A stretch of DNA of 64,000 nucleotides from an uncultured Clostridia bacterium (GCA_934162255.1 CAKPIG010000002.1:1-64000), one strand, 5' to 3'. Positions 17,624-26,806 are shown, numbered from the stretch's first letter. Translations and numbers: made by a program. Notes: generated from the letters alone by a model not told the origin.

Positions 17624-17652
17624 TTGACTTTTCCTAGGTAAGGTGCTATAAT
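17624..17652 (+). promoter_or_regulatory. Strong consensus promoter of islet paralog 2
   Basis: TTGACT, 17 nt, TATAAT, starting 11 nt after the metallopeptidase stop. It closely matches the promoter of paralog 1. Confidence 0.8.
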
Positions 17653-17750
17653 ATAGTGATAAAGCAATTTGCTTTATAGTAAACATCTTCCACGTTTACA
17701 GAGTAACTCGTTGACAGATTTAATAAAAAATTTTAGGAGGATTGAAAAAA
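17653..17750 (+). ncRNA. Structured 5' leader of islet paralog 2
   Basis: Hairpin a: ATAAAGC/GCTTTAT (17659-17677). Hairpin b: GTAAAC/GTTTAC (17679-17699), where an A-U pair replaces the G-U pair of paralog 1. Then CTCGTTGA (17707-17714), an A/T-rich spacer and TTTTAGGAGG. Same order as the leader at 15815-15903; function inferred only. Confidence 0.55.
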
Positions 17751-18119
17751 ATGGAAGTACGGTACAATGGTGGCAAGATATGTCACCATGGATGCACAGA
17801 ACATAGTGCATTGGAGAAGAACAAAGTTTATAGTGTTAAGAACATTATAAAAAAAGATGACCAGAAATATTTGGAGTTGGAAGAAGTAGAAGGCTATTTC
17901 AATTCAAAATGGTTTGATAACCTGCAGACTTATTTAGCTATATCAGATTGCATTCCAGTAATTGGCAAGGAATTTAAATGCCAAAAGATTATTGGAAACA
18001 ATGCAAAATTGGTAGACTGGGAAATACCAGAGGTACAAGATGTTATTGAAATGTGTGGCAATCTTTATGAAGTGCATACACTGAATAGCATTTATGTTGT
18101 TCAGGTACTTTTACATTAA
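17751..18119 (+). CDS. Unknown small protein with one copy of the islet module (islet paralog 2)
   Basis: 122 residues from the ATG 10 nt after AGGAGG; an in-frame TTG three codons earlier is too close to that site. Residues 68-122 (PVIGKEFKCQKIIG to TLNSIYVVQVLL) match both modules of paralog 1. Residues 1-60 form a different segment with CHHGC (11-15), ALEKNKVYSVKNI and GYFNSKWFD, reminiscent of small SH3-like barrels in phage or regulatory proteins. The Cys/His cluster could bind a metal. It has its own promoter, leader and terminator. Function unknown. Confidence 0.75.
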   Translation: MEVRYNGGKICHHGCTEHSALEKNKVYSVKNIIKKDDQKYLELEEVEGYFNSKWFDNLQTYLAISDCIPVIGKEFKCQKIIGNNAKLVDWEIPEVQDVIEMCGNLYEVHTLNSIYVVQVLLH

Positions 18120-18121
18120 AA

Positions 18122-18153
18122 GAAGACTCCCCAAGTTGGGGAGCTTTCTTTTT
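18122..18153 (+). terminator. Intrinsic terminator after islet paralog 2
   Basis: CTCCCC/GGGGAG stem with a 5-nt loop, extended by GAAG/CTTTC with one mismatch, followed by CTTTTT. Confidence 0.85.
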
Positions 18154-18196
18154 CCTAAACAATAACTAATAATATATTTATAAAATCATAAATAAT

Positions 18197-18234
18197 AAAA
18201 TTACTTAATAAATATAAATAAGTAATTTTTTTAT
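18197..18234 (+). terminator. Second hairpin with T-run upstream of murE
   Basis: AAAATTACTTA/TAAGTAATTTT, an 11-bp stem with an 11-nt loop and a long T-run. It may be a backup terminator that insulates murE from the islet. Confidence 0.65.
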
Positions 18235-18242
18235 TTTTTTAC

Positions 18243-18271
18243 TATACAAAATTGAAAAATAGAGATATAAT
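18243..18271 (+). promoter_or_regulatory. Probable promoter of the murE-mraY-ftsW-murG run
   Basis: TATACA, 17 nt, TATAAT. The -10 box is perfect and the -35 box is a 4/6 match; 37 nt before the murE start. Confidence 0.5.
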
Positions 18272-18307
18272 GTAAAAAAATATGATAAAAAGGAGAGAAT
18301 AGTAACC

Positions 18308-19771
18308 ATGGAATTAAAAAAGATCTTAGTGGGATTAGAAGGATTAAAAGCTAAAGGAAGCTTAGATATAGATATAACAGGATTAGAGAGCAATTCTAAA
18401 AATGTAAAAGAAGGATATATGTTTATTGCAATAAAGGGATTTGCAGTTGATGGTCATAAATTTATTGATGATGCAGTAAAAGCTGGAGCAAAAGCAATAA
18501 TGATTGAAGAAGGTTGTGACTTAAAATCAGTAAAATTACCTAAAGATGTAACATTAATAATGGCAAAAGATACAAGAGAAGCATTAGCGATATGTAGTTG
18601 CAATTTTTATGACAATCCATCAAGAAAATTTAAATTAATAGGAATAACAGGAACAAAAGGCAAAACAACAACTACATATATGATAAAAGAGATATTAGAA
18701 AGAGCTGGTCATAAAGTAGGTTTAATAGGAACTATTGCTACATATATAAATGGAAAAATGATAGGAGAAAGTAGCAGAACTACTCCAGAAAGCCTAGAAC
18801 TACAAAAAACTTTTGCTGATATGGTAAATGCAGGAGTTGAATATGTTGTAATGGAAGTTTCATCTCAAAGTTTAAAGTTACATAGAGTAGATGGTTGTAA
18901 TTTTGATATAGTAGTATTCACAAATTTCTCAGAAGATCATATAGGAGAAAGAGAACATCCTGATATGAAGGATTATTTTGAATCAAAATTAAAATTATTC
19001 AAAATGTGTTCAAATGGAATAATCAATGTAGATGATTTACAAGTATCTAAAGTTCCTGGAATGTTCCCAGAAAGTAATATAATGACATATGGAATAGATA
19101 ATCATTGTGATGTATTAGCAAAAGATATAACAATAACTAACTCATATGTTGATTTTAGAGTGAAAATTTCTGATAAAAATGAAAGAGTAAAAGTAAGTAT
19201 ACCAGGAAGATTTAGTGTATATAATTCTCTAGCAGCAATATGTGTTGCAAAGAAATTAGGAATACCATCTGAAAAAGTAATAGAAGCTTTAGCTGAAATA
19301 AAAGTGCCAGGAAGATCTGAAATGGTAGATAATAAGAAAGAAATTCCAATAATGATAGATTATGCACATTCTCCAGAAAGTTTGCAAAATATATTATCAG
19401 CAGTAAAAAGTTATACAAGAGGAAAAGTAATATCTGTATTTGGATGTGGAGGAGATAGAGATAAATGTAAAAGACCACAAATGGGTGAAATTTCAGGAAG
19501 AATAGCTGATTTTACAATAATAACATCAGACAATCCAAGAACAGAGAAGCCAGAAGATATAGTTTCACAAATCGAAGAGGGAATAAAAAAGACAAAAGGA
19601 AATTATAAAGTTATTGTAGATAGAACTGAAGCTATAAAAGAAGCAATCAAAATGGCTACAAAATTAGACATAATAGTTTTAGCAGGTAAAGGTCATGAAC
19701 CATATCAAGAAATAAATGGAGTAAAATACCCATATGATGAAAGAGTTATAGTAAAAAATATAATAGGATAA
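18308..19771 (+). CDS. murE: UDP-N-acetylmuramoyl-L-alanyl-D-glutamate-2,6-diaminopimelate ligase
   Basis: 487 residues. It has the Mur ligase P-loop GTKGKTTTTY (about 115), the central ligase domain and a C-terminal domain with DNPRTEKPEDI (about 407). DNPR at this place marks ligases that add meso-diaminopimelate rather than lysine, so the wall is predicted to be DAP-type, consistent with the NlpC/P60 enzyme in this window. It has an AAGGAGAG ribosome site and leads the cell-wall gene run, which lacks murF and murD. Confidence 0.96.
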   Translation: MELKKILVGLEGLKAKGSLDIDITGLESNSKNVKEGYMFIAIKGFAVDGHKFIDDAVKAGAKAIMIEEGCDLKSVKLPKDVTLIMAKDTREALAICSCNFYDNPSRKFKLIGITGTKGKTTTTYMIKEILERAGHKVGLIGTIATYINGKMIGESSRTTPESLELQKTFADMVNAGVEYVVMEVSSQSLKLHRVDGCNFDIVVFTNFSEDHIGEREHPDMKDYFESKLKLFKMCSNGIINVDDLQVSKVPGMFPESNIMTYGIDNHCDVLAKDITITNSYVDFRVKISDKNERVKVSIPGRFSVYNSLAAICVAKKLGIPSEKVIEALAEIKVPGRSEMVDNKKEIPIMIDYAHSPESLQNILSAVKSYTRGKVISVFGCGGDRDKCKRPQMGEISGRIADFTIITSDNPRTEKPEDIVSQIEEGIKKTKGNYKVIVDRTEAIKEAIKMATKLDIIVLAGKGHEPYQEINGVKYPYDERVIVKNIIG

Positions 19772-19798
19772 GAAAAAACAGAAGAAAGGTTGATTAAA

Positions 19799-20776
19799 TT
19801 GAATTTTCAAACAAAAATATTGTTGATTTCATTTGCAATTACAGTAGTATTAGGTTGTGTAATAGTTCCAATATTAAGAAAATTAAAAGTAGGGCAAATA
19901 GAAAGAAATGATGGACCAGAATCACATTTAAAAAAACAAGGAACACCTACAATGGGTGGGATAATAATGATATTGGGAATAACTATTATGACAATAGGAG
20001 CATATATTTTCTACAAAGATAAAGATATAGAAGTTGCAACAAGGTTATTACCAATTCTAGGATTAACAATAGGGTTTGGAGTTATAGGATTTATAGATGA
20101 TTTTAAAAAATTAGTTTTAAAAAACACAACAGGATTAAAGCCAAGCTTAAAAATGTTAGGATTATTATTAATATCAGTAATTTATGTTTTATATTTAGTA
20201 AAAGGAATAAATTTAGGAACAGAAACATATATTCCTATCTTAAAGCATTATATAACAATACCAGTATTTGCATATATCCCATTTGCAATATTAGTAATAT
20301 TAGGAACCACAAATGCTGTAAATTTAACAGATGGAATAGATGGGCTATCACCAAGTGTTTGTACAATAATTATAACAGCACTAACTATAATTGCTACAAT
20401 GTTTAATGTGAAGGAAATAGTAATATTTGGAGCGATTGTAATAGGAGCAGTATTAGGATTTTTGATATTTAATATTCACCCAGCAAGAGTGTTTATGGGA
20501 GATACAGGTTCATTATTCTTAGGAGGAGTAATATCAGGAATTGCATTATATTTAAAAATGCCATTAATATTATTAGTTATTGCAATAATACCAGTAATTG
20601 AAACAATATCAGTAATAATACAGGTAGCATTTTTCAAAAAAACAGGAAAAAGAGTTTTCAAAATGGCACCAATTCATCATCATTTTGAATTGTCAGGCTG
20701 GAAAGAAAATAAAGTAGTAGTAGTATTTAGTTTGATTACATTAATAATGAGTGTTGTTGGACTACAAATAATATAG
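19799..20776 (+). CDS. mraY: Phospho-N-acetylmuramoyl-pentapeptide transferase
   Basis: 325 residues from a TTG placed 9 nt after GAAAGG; a TTG three codons earlier abuts that site. It has ten predicted membrane helices and the MraY signatures ESHLKKQGTPTMGG, FIDDFKK, NAVNLTDGIDGL, FMGDTGSLFLGG and PIHHHFELSGW. It transfers phospho-MurNAc-pentapeptide to undecaprenyl phosphate, giving lipid I at the inner face of the membrane. Confidence 0.96.
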   Translation: MNFQTKILLISFAITVVLGCVIVPILRKLKVGQIERNDGPESHLKKQGTPTMGGIIMILGITIMTIGAYIFYKDKDIEVATRLLPILGLTIGFGVIGFIDDFKKLVLKNTTGLKPSLKMLGLLLISVIYVLYLVKGINLGTETYIPILKHYITIPVFAYIPFAILVILGTTNAVNLTDGIDGLSPSVCTIIITALTIIATMFNVKEIVIFGAIVIGAVLGFLIFNIHPARVFMGDTGSLFLGGVISGIALYLKMPLILLVIAIIPVIETISVIIQVAFFKKTGKRVFKMAPIHHHFELSGWKENKVVVVFSLITLIMSVVGLQII

Positions 20777-20831
20777 AAACAAAAGAATAAAAGAAGCAAA
20801 ATAAAAAACTTCTTAAGAGAAAGGAAGAAAT

Positions 20832-21995
20832 ATGGCAGAAAAGAAAAAAACGAAGGGCTTTTCTAGTTTTTTAAATAATCCAGTAGATTTTACTTTGTTA
20901 ATAACGGTGTTATTATTATTAGCATTAGGTCTAATAATGGTATTATCAGCAAGTTCACCTAAATCTTTACAAGAAACGGGAGATAATAGTTACAAATACT
21001 TTTTAAGACAATTGGAATTTGCTGTGTTAGGATTAATTGCAATGTATTTTATATCAAAAATAGACTATAGAATATATCAAAAATTCTATAAACATGCTTG
21101 GGTTGTGTCAATATTACTTTTACTTGCAGTATTAATTTTGGGACATTCAAGCCATAATGCAAAAAGGTGGATTCAGATAGGACCTTTATCATTCCAACCT
21201 TCAGAAATAGTAAAATTCTTAATGATAATATTTTTTGCTGGAGTATTAGTAAAAAACAGAAATGATTTAGGCAAGTTTTGGAAAGGACTTGTAAAACACA
21301 TGTTATATCTTGTTCCAATAATAGGATTATTATTATTAGAACCGCATGTAAGTACATCAATGGTAATAATAATAGTAAGTTGTGTTATGATGATTGTAGC
21401 TGGATGCAAATTTTGGCAATTTTTAGCTTCAGGAACAACTGCAGCAGCAGGAGCAGGAGGAATTGCAACAATATTATATTTTGCAAATGCAGCATTTAGA
21501 AAAAGATTTCAATATGTTGTTATAAGAATTATAACTTTCACAGATCCATGGAAAGAGGCCACAGGAGATGGATGGCAAGTAATACAAAGTTTATATGCAA
21601 TTGGTTCTGGAGGTTTATTTGGAACTGGATTAGGCGATAGTAAACAAAAATATTTATATTTACCAGAGCCTCATAATGATTTTATATTTTCAGTTCTAGC
21701 AGAAGAACTAGGATTTATAGGATGTATAGTTGTATTTGCACTATTTGCAATATTTATATGGAGAGGAATTTTAATTGCAATGAAAGCACCAGATATGTTT
21801 GGAAGTCTAGTAGCAATAGGAATAACAACATTAGTTGGAATTCAAGCAATAATAAATGTTGCGGTAGTAACATCTTCAATTCCAGCAACAGGAATGCAAT
21901 TACCATTCTTTAGTTATGGTGGAACAGCCTTATTTATTTTGTTATGTGAGGTAGGAGTGCTGCTCAGCATATCGAGAGCAAGTATAAAACAATAA
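20832..21995 (+). CDS. ftsW: SEDS-family peptidoglycan glycosyltransferase FtsW (or SpoVE)
   Basis: 387 residues with about ten membrane helices. The C-terminal signature PATGMQLPFFSYGGTA is that of FtsW/SpoVE, with HNDFIFSVLAEELG before it. It polymerises lipid II at the division septum with a partner class B PBP. Its position between mraY and murG supports FtsW, though the sporulation paralog SpoVE occupies the same position in some Bacillota. Start has GAGAAAGGAAG. Confidence 0.92.
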   Translation: MAEKKKTKGFSSFLNNPVDFTLLITVLLLLALGLIMVLSASSPKSLQETGDNSYKYFLRQLEFAVLGLIAMYFISKIDYRIYQKFYKHAWVVSILLLLAVLILGHSSHNAKRWIQIGPLSFQPSEIVKFLMIIFFAGVLVKNRNDLGKFWKGLVKHMLYLVPIIGLLLLEPHVSTSMVIIIVSCVMMIVAGCKFWQFLASGTTAAAGAGGIATILYFANAAFRKRFQYVVIRIITFTDPWKEATGDGWQVIQSLYAIGSGGLFGTGLGDSKQKYLYLPEPHNDFIFSVLAEELGFIGCIVVFALFAIFIWRGILIAMKAPDMFGSLVAIGITTLVGIQAIINVAVVTSSIPATGMQLPFFSYGGTALFILLCEVGVLLSISRASIKQ

Positions 21996-22007
21996 AAGGA
22001 GAACTAA

Positions 22008-23138
22008 ATGAGAGTAATAATAGCAGCTGCAGGTACTGCAGGTCATATAAACCCAGGATTAGCAATAGCTAATAAAATAAAAGAAGAAGAACAAAATTCA
22101 GAAATAATATTTATAGGAACAACAAGAGGCCTTGAAAATGATTTAGTTCCTAGAGCTGGGTATGAAGTAAAAACAATAGAGGCATATGGATTAAGTAAAG
22201 AAATATCAATAAGTAATTTAAAAAAAATATATAAAACACTAACTGCAACAGGAAAAGCTAGAAAGATAATAAAACAATTCAAACCAGACATTGTAATAGG
22301 GGCAGGAGGATATATATGTGGACCAGTAGTATGGGCTGCTAAAAAAGAAAAAATACCAGTTGTATTACATGAAAGTAATGCGTTTCCAGGCAAGGCAGTA
22401 AAAATGTTGGCATCTAAAGCAGATACAGTATTAATTTCTTTTGAAGAGGCGAGAAATAGAATACCAAAGGCTAAAAACATTGTCTTTACAGGAACTCCTG
22501 TAAAAATAAAAAAACAAAATTATACAAAAGAAGAAAAAAATAAAATTTTGAACAATGAAAACTTAAGTTCAGATTTACCAATAGTATTAGTGTTTGGAGG
22601 AAGTCAAGGAGCTCAGAAAATCAATGAAGCAATAATAGGAATATTAGAAAATAACCAAAATAAAGATTATCAAATTATGTGGGCAACAGGACCAAAACAA
22701 TATGAAATAATAAAGCAAGAACTAAAAAATAAAAATATAGATATAGAAAAAGTTAAAAATGCAAAAATAGTACCATACATATATAATATGGAAGAAGTGA
22801 TGAATATATCTGATATAATAGTTGCAAGAAGTGGAGCAATGACTATAACTGAAATTTCAAATTTAGGTAAGCCATCAATTTTGATACCATTACCAAATGT
22901 AAGTCAAGACCATCAACTTTATAATGCAAAAGTATTAGAAAATATCGGAGCTGCTAACATTATATTAAATAATGAATTAAATAACGAAAATCTTTCTGAA
23001 ACAATAGAAAAAATAGTAAATGATAATAAACTAATGAAAAATATGGGAGAAAAGGCTTATTCAAAGTCTGTTCATAATGTTCAAGAAAAAATTTATAAAG
23101 AGATAAAAAAAGTGACAAAAGGTGATAATAAATGTTAG
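22008..23138 (+). CDS. murG: UDP-N-acetylglucosamine-MurNAc-pentapeptide-lipid GlcNAc transferase
   Basis: 376 residues. The N-terminal glycine-rich motif AGTAGHINPGLAIA and the C-terminal donor-site motifs GGSQGAQKIN and ARSGAMTITEI followed by PSILIPLPN are classic for MurG. It converts lipid I to lipid II on the cytoplasmic membrane face. The gene overlaps the following kinase by 7 nt, so the two are translationally coupled, which is an uncommon neighbour for murG. Confidence 0.96.
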   Translation: MRVIIAAAGTAGHINPGLAIANKIKEEEQNSEIIFIGTTRGLENDLVPRAGYEVKTIEAYGLSKEISISNLKKIYKTLTATGKARKIIKQFKPDIVIGAGGYICGPVVWAAKKEKIPVVLHESNAFPGKAVKMLASKADTVLISFEEARNRIPKAKNIVFTGTPVKIKKQNYTKEEKNKILNNENLSSDLPIVLVFGGSQGAQKINEAIIGILENNQNKDYQIMWATGPKQYEIIKQELKNKNIDIEKVKNAKIVPYIYNMEEVMNISDIIVARSGAMTITEISNLGKPSILIPLPNVSQDHQLYNAKVLENIGAANIILNNELNNENLSETIEKIVNDNKLMKNMGEKAYSKSVHNVQEKIYKEIKKVTKGDNKC

Positions 23139-24325
23139 GAAAAATACAAACAACAGTATTAATAGTATTGATTGATGCAATTGTTTTAATTATAAGTATC
23201 ATATTAATAAAAAAATATCTAAAAAAGAAGATGATGTACCCTAAAACAAGGCTCATAAGAGGAGCAGGAGTTACAAATGACGATTTAGATATAAATAATA
23301 GTATATTTTTACACATGACAGATGGTATAATTGCATTTGATAGAGAAGGAAAAATAATTCTTATAAATCCAGCTGCTCAAAAATTGTTAAATGTACTACC
23401 TGAACATACAAGTTTTGACGATATATTTGGAAAATTTCACTTAAACATTAATCTAGAAAAAATTATATATCTAGAAAATTGGACAACAACAGAAGAAAGA
23501 TTCCAAATTGAAGATAGGTTTGTAAACACATATTTTGCACCATTTAAAAAAGAAAATGATAAAACAGTTGGTGTTATTGTTGTAATACAAGATATAACAG
23601 AACATGTAAAACTTGACAACATGAGAAAAGAATTTATTGCAGATGTATCACATGAGTTAAAAACTCCGATAACATCAATAATGGGATATGCAGATACTCT
23701 ACTAGAAGAAGAATATGATAAAGAAACACAGAGCAAATTCTTAAATGTTATTGCAACAGAAGCAAGGAGAATGGCAAAACTTGTTACAGACTTATTAACA
23801 CTTTCTAAAAATGATAATGATAATACAAATATTCAAAAAGAATTATTTGATTTAGGGGAACTAGTAAAAAAATGTCAGGACAAGCTTGCAATAGAAATAA
23901 AGAGAAAAAATCATGAAGTAAAATGCTTTGTTACTGCAGATGTACCACCAGTATATGCAGATAAAGATGATATAGAAAGAGTAGTATTAAATATATTAAC
24001 AAACAGTATTAAATATACAAAAGAAAATGGAGAAATTAAGATATATGTGGGATTTGTATATAATGATGCATATATTAAAATTTTTGATAATGGGATAGGT
24101 ATTCCAGAAGAAGATTTATCAAGAATATTTGAAAGATTTTATAGAGTAGATAAGGCACGTAGCAGAGAAATGGGAGGCACAGGTTTAGGTCTATCAATTG
24201 CGAAAGATTTACTTGATAGGAATAGTGGAAGCATAGATATAAAAAGTGAAGTTGGAAAAGGAACAGAAGTTGTTATAAAAATTCCAACAAAAGTCATTGA
24301 AAAAAGTAGTAGTAATAAGGTATAA
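23132..24325 (+). CDS. Membrane sensor histidine kinase (PhoR/WalK-like) with PAS domain
   Basis: 397 residues. One N-terminal membrane helix (about 5-28) with almost no extracellular loop is followed by a PAS domain (about 50-150), HisKA with SHELKTPIT (His174), and a HATPase domain with NILTNSIKYT, DNGIGIPEED and GGTGLGLSI. No response regulator is adjacent, so it is an orphan in this window. The 7-nt overlap with murG suggests a wall-related role, which is inference. Confidence 0.9.
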   Translation: MLGKIQTTVLIVLIDAIVLIISIILIKKYLKKKMMYPKTRLIRGAGVTNDDLDINNSIFLHMTDGIIAFDREGKIILINPAAQKLLNVLPEHTSFDDIFGKFHLNINLEKIIYLENWTTTEERFQIEDRFVNTYFAPFKKENDKTVGVIVVIQDITEHVKLDNMRKEFIADVSHELKTPITSIMGYADTLLEEEYDKETQSKFLNVIATEARRMAKLVTDLLTLSKNDNDNTNIQKELFDLGELVKKCQDKLAIEIKRKNHEVKCFVTADVPPVYADKDDIERVVLNILTNSIKYTKENGEIKIYVGFVYNDAYIKIFDNGIGIPEEDLSRIFERFYRVDKARSREMGGTGLGLSIAKDLLDRNSGSIDIKSEVGKGTEVVIKIPTKVIEKSSSNKV

Positions 24326-24348
24326 TATATAAATGAAAGGAAGAAAAG

Positions 24349-25002
24349 ATGAAATCAAAATTTAGAGAAATAATAGAATGGCTAGTATGTATAATAATTG
24401 CTGTAGTACTAGCATTAATAGTAAGATATTATATAGGAACACCAACAATAGTACAACAAACATCAATGATGCCAACATTACATCCTGATGAGAGACTTTG
24501 GTTAAGTAGATGGTCAAGAACAATAAAAAAATTACCAGAAAGAGGAGATATAATTACATTTGAAGCTCCAAGCATAACAAAAATTCCAAGAGAAACAGTT
24601 GATTTAAGTAATCCAGTAGCAGTATATAATACTGAACCACAAGGATTTTTTAAAAAGTTTGCATACTACGTTTTAGAAACAAATAAAAAAAGCTATATAA
24701 AAAGAGCTATAGGCTTACCTGGGGATTATGTTGAAATAAAAGATGGTGGAGTATATATAAATGGTGAAAAACTAGAAGAAAACTATTTACCAAGTGGAGT
24801 TGTAACAGATATGATAGATGGAAGTAGAGGAGAAAATTATTTTAATAACTTTACTGTTCCAGAAAATTATGTATTTGCAATGGGAGATAATAGAACAGGA
24901 AGTACAGATTGTAGATCTTTTGGATGTATACCATTAGAAAAGATTGAGGGAAAAGTGTTGTTTAGATTTTGGCCTTTATCAAAATTTGGAGGAGTAAAAT
25001 AA
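24349..25002 (+). CDS. lepB: Signal peptidase I
   Basis: 217 residues. A single N-terminal helix is followed by box B with the catalytic Ser in QTSMMPTL (Ser39), box D with the general-base Lys in YIKRAIGLPGD (Lys118), and box E GDNRTGSTDCRSFG. It cleaves signal peptides of secreted proteins such as the SH3b-NlpC protein here. It has an AAAGGAAG ribosome site and lies in a tight run with holB and ricT. Confidence 0.95.
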   Translation: MKSKFREIIEWLVCIIIAVVLALIVRYYIGTPTIVQQTSMMPTLHPDERLWLSRWSRTIKKLPERGDIITFEAPSITKIPRETVDLSNPVAVYNTEPQGFFKKFAYYVLETNKKSYIKRAIGLPGDYVEIKDGGVYINGEKLEENYLPSGVVTDMIDGSRGENYFNNFTVPENYVFAMGDNRTGSTDCRSFGCIPLEKIEGKVLFRFWPLSKFGGVK

Positions 25003-25005
25003 CAA

Positions 25006-25917
25006 TTGTTTGAGCAAATAATAGGAAATAAAAGAAACAAAGAAATATTAGAAAAAACTATAAAAATAAACAAAGTGTCACATAGCTATGTATTTTGGGG
25101 AACAGAAGGAATTGGAAAAAAATTAATAGCAAAAGAATTTGCTAAAAACATATTATGTTTGACAAAGCAAATGAGCAATTGTGGATGTAAATCTTGTATA
25201 GAATTTGACTCTGATAATAATCCTGATTTTATACTTATAGAATCAGAAGAAGGAAAAATAAAAATAGAAAAAATAAGAGAATTACAAAGAAAATTAGCAG
25301 AAAAGCCAATTATATCAAATAATAAAGTTTATATAATTGATAATGCAGACACAATGACAACAGAAGCACAAAACTGTCTATTAAAAACACTTGAAGAACC
25401 ACCAGAATATTTAACTATAATATTAATATGTACAAATGAAGATGGTCTATTAGGAACAATAAAATCAAGATGTACAAGAATTCATTTTGAGAATTTGACA
25501 GAAAAAGAAGTTAAAGAATATCTAGAAAGCAAAAATGAAACGAATATAAGCAAAAATGTATTAGAACTAGCTCAAGGTAGTATTGGAAAAATTGAGAGGG
25601 TAAAAGAAAATCCAGATACATATGAAAACATAGAAAAAATATTATTGCAAATGGGAAACAAGGATTTATTAGAAGTAATTGATTTAGCGGAAGTTATATA
25701 TAAATCAAAAGAAGAAATAAATTTAATATTGGAATACATGAATGTTATTTTATTAAGATTAGCAAAAGAAAATATTAAATATATAAAATGTATAGCAATA
25801 GTAGAAGAAACAAAAAAAAGATTAAAAGCAAATAGTAATTATGACATGAGTATAGATAACATGTTGTTTAACATATGGGAGGAAATTAATGAAAAGAATA
25901 GTAGGAGTCAGATTTAA
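25006..25917 (+). CDS. holB: DNA polymerase III delta' subunit
   Basis: 303 residues from a TTG giving MFEQIIGNKRNKE, the typical delta' start, with GGAGGAG about 11 nt upstream inside the end of lepB. A clamp-loader AAA+ domain has GTEGIGKK in place of a functional P-loop, zinc-type cysteines (CLTKQ, CGCKSC), DNADTMTTEAQNCLLKTLEEPP and an SRC motif (KSRCTRI). It is a clamp-loader component. Its end overlaps ricT by 29 nt, the usual holB-ricT arrangement. Confidence 0.93.
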   Translation: MFEQIIGNKRNKEILEKTIKINKVSHSYVFWGTEGIGKKLIAKEFAKNILCLTKQMSNCGCKSCIEFDSDNNPDFILIESEEGKIKIEKIRELQRKLAEKPIISNNKVYIIDNADTMTTEAQNCLLKTLEEPPEYLTIILICTNEDGLLGTIKSRCTRIHFENLTEKEVKEYLESKNETNISKNVLELAQGSIGKIERVKENPDTYENIEKILLQMGNKDLLEVIDLAEVIYKSKEEINLILEYMNVILLRLAKENIKYIKCIAIVEETKKRLKANSNYDMSIDNMLFNIWEEINEKNSRSQI

Positions 25918-26806
25918 GAGATTAGGAAAAATATACTTTTTTGACCCAAAATGGTTAGAAGTACAAAAAGGAGAATACGTAATAGTTGATACAGCACAAG
26001 GAGAAGAAATAGCAGAAGTAGTAGTTCCAAATAGAATGATTGAAGAGGAAAAAATAGTATCACCATTAAAAAAGGTATTAAGATTAGCATCTGAAAAAGA
26101 CTTAAAACATGAAAAAGAATGCAGAAAAAAGGAAAGAGAAGCATTTGAGTTTTGCAATAAAAAAATAAAAGAACACAAATTAGATATGACATTAACAGAT
26201 GTTGAATATAAATTTGACAATAGTAAGATTTTGTTTTACTTTACAGCAGATGGAAGAGTTGATTTTAGAGAATTAGTAAAAGATTTAGCCGCAACATATA
26301 AGACCAGAATTGAACTAAGACAAATTGGTGTAAGAGATGAAGTAAAAAGAATCGGTGGAAATGGTGTATGTGGAAGAGAATTATGTTGTTGTTCATTTTT
26401 AAGAGATTTCGAAACAGTATCAATAAAAATGGCAAAGGAACAGAATTTATCACTAAATCCATCTAAGATATCAGGAAATTGTGGGAGACTAATGTGTTGC
26501 TTAAAATATGAACAAGAAGTATATGAAGAAAAATTAAAAAGGTTACCTAATGTAGGCGCTATAGTAAAAACACCTGATGGAAAAGGAGAGGTAGATAGTG
26601 TTGAAACACTAAAAGAAATCATAAGAGTTAAATTTAAAGATAATGATATATACAATTATAAAAAATATAAAGTAGAAGACGTAAAAGTAATTAAAGATGC
26701 ATTAAAAGAACAACAAAATGAAGAAGAAAAAGAATATCAAAAAGAGTTAAAAGAATTAGAAAATCTAGGGAAGAAAGATTCAGAAATAAAAAGCAATGAA
26801 AAATAA
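25889..26806 (+). CDS. ricT: RicT/YaaT (PSP1 C-terminal domain) regulatory iron-sulfur protein
   Basis: 305 residues. It has the PSP1 domain with cysteine clusters GVCGRELCCCSF and GNCGRLMCCLKYE. In Bacillus subtilis RicT (YaaT), with RicA and RicF, carries [4Fe-4S] clusters and aids RNase Y-dependent mRNA maturation and Spo0A phosphorylation. The start has GGGAGG inside holB. A charged Lys/Glu tail ends the protein. A two-cluster ferredoxin gene follows 19 nt after the stop. Confidence 0.93.
   Translation: MKRIVGVRFKRLGKIYFFDPKWLEVQKGEYVIVDTAQGEEIAEVVVPNRMIEEEKIVSPLKKVLRLASEKDLKHEKECRKKEREAFEFCNKKIKEHKLDMTLTDVEYKFDNSKILFYFTADGRVDFRELVKDLAATYKTRIELRQIGVRDEVKRIGGNGVCGRELCCCSFLRDFETVSIKMAKEQNLSLNPSKISGNCGRLMCCLKYEQEVYEEKLKRLPNVGAIVKTPDGKGEVDSVETLKEIIRVKFKDNDIYNYKKYKVEDVKVIKDALKEQQNEEEKEYQKELKELENLGKKDSEIKSNEK

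Noticed and set aside
15570..18240. Integrated phage or conjugative element next to tRNA-Leu
   Set aside because: No integrase, relaxase or duplicated tRNA end is visible; only a small islet is supported.
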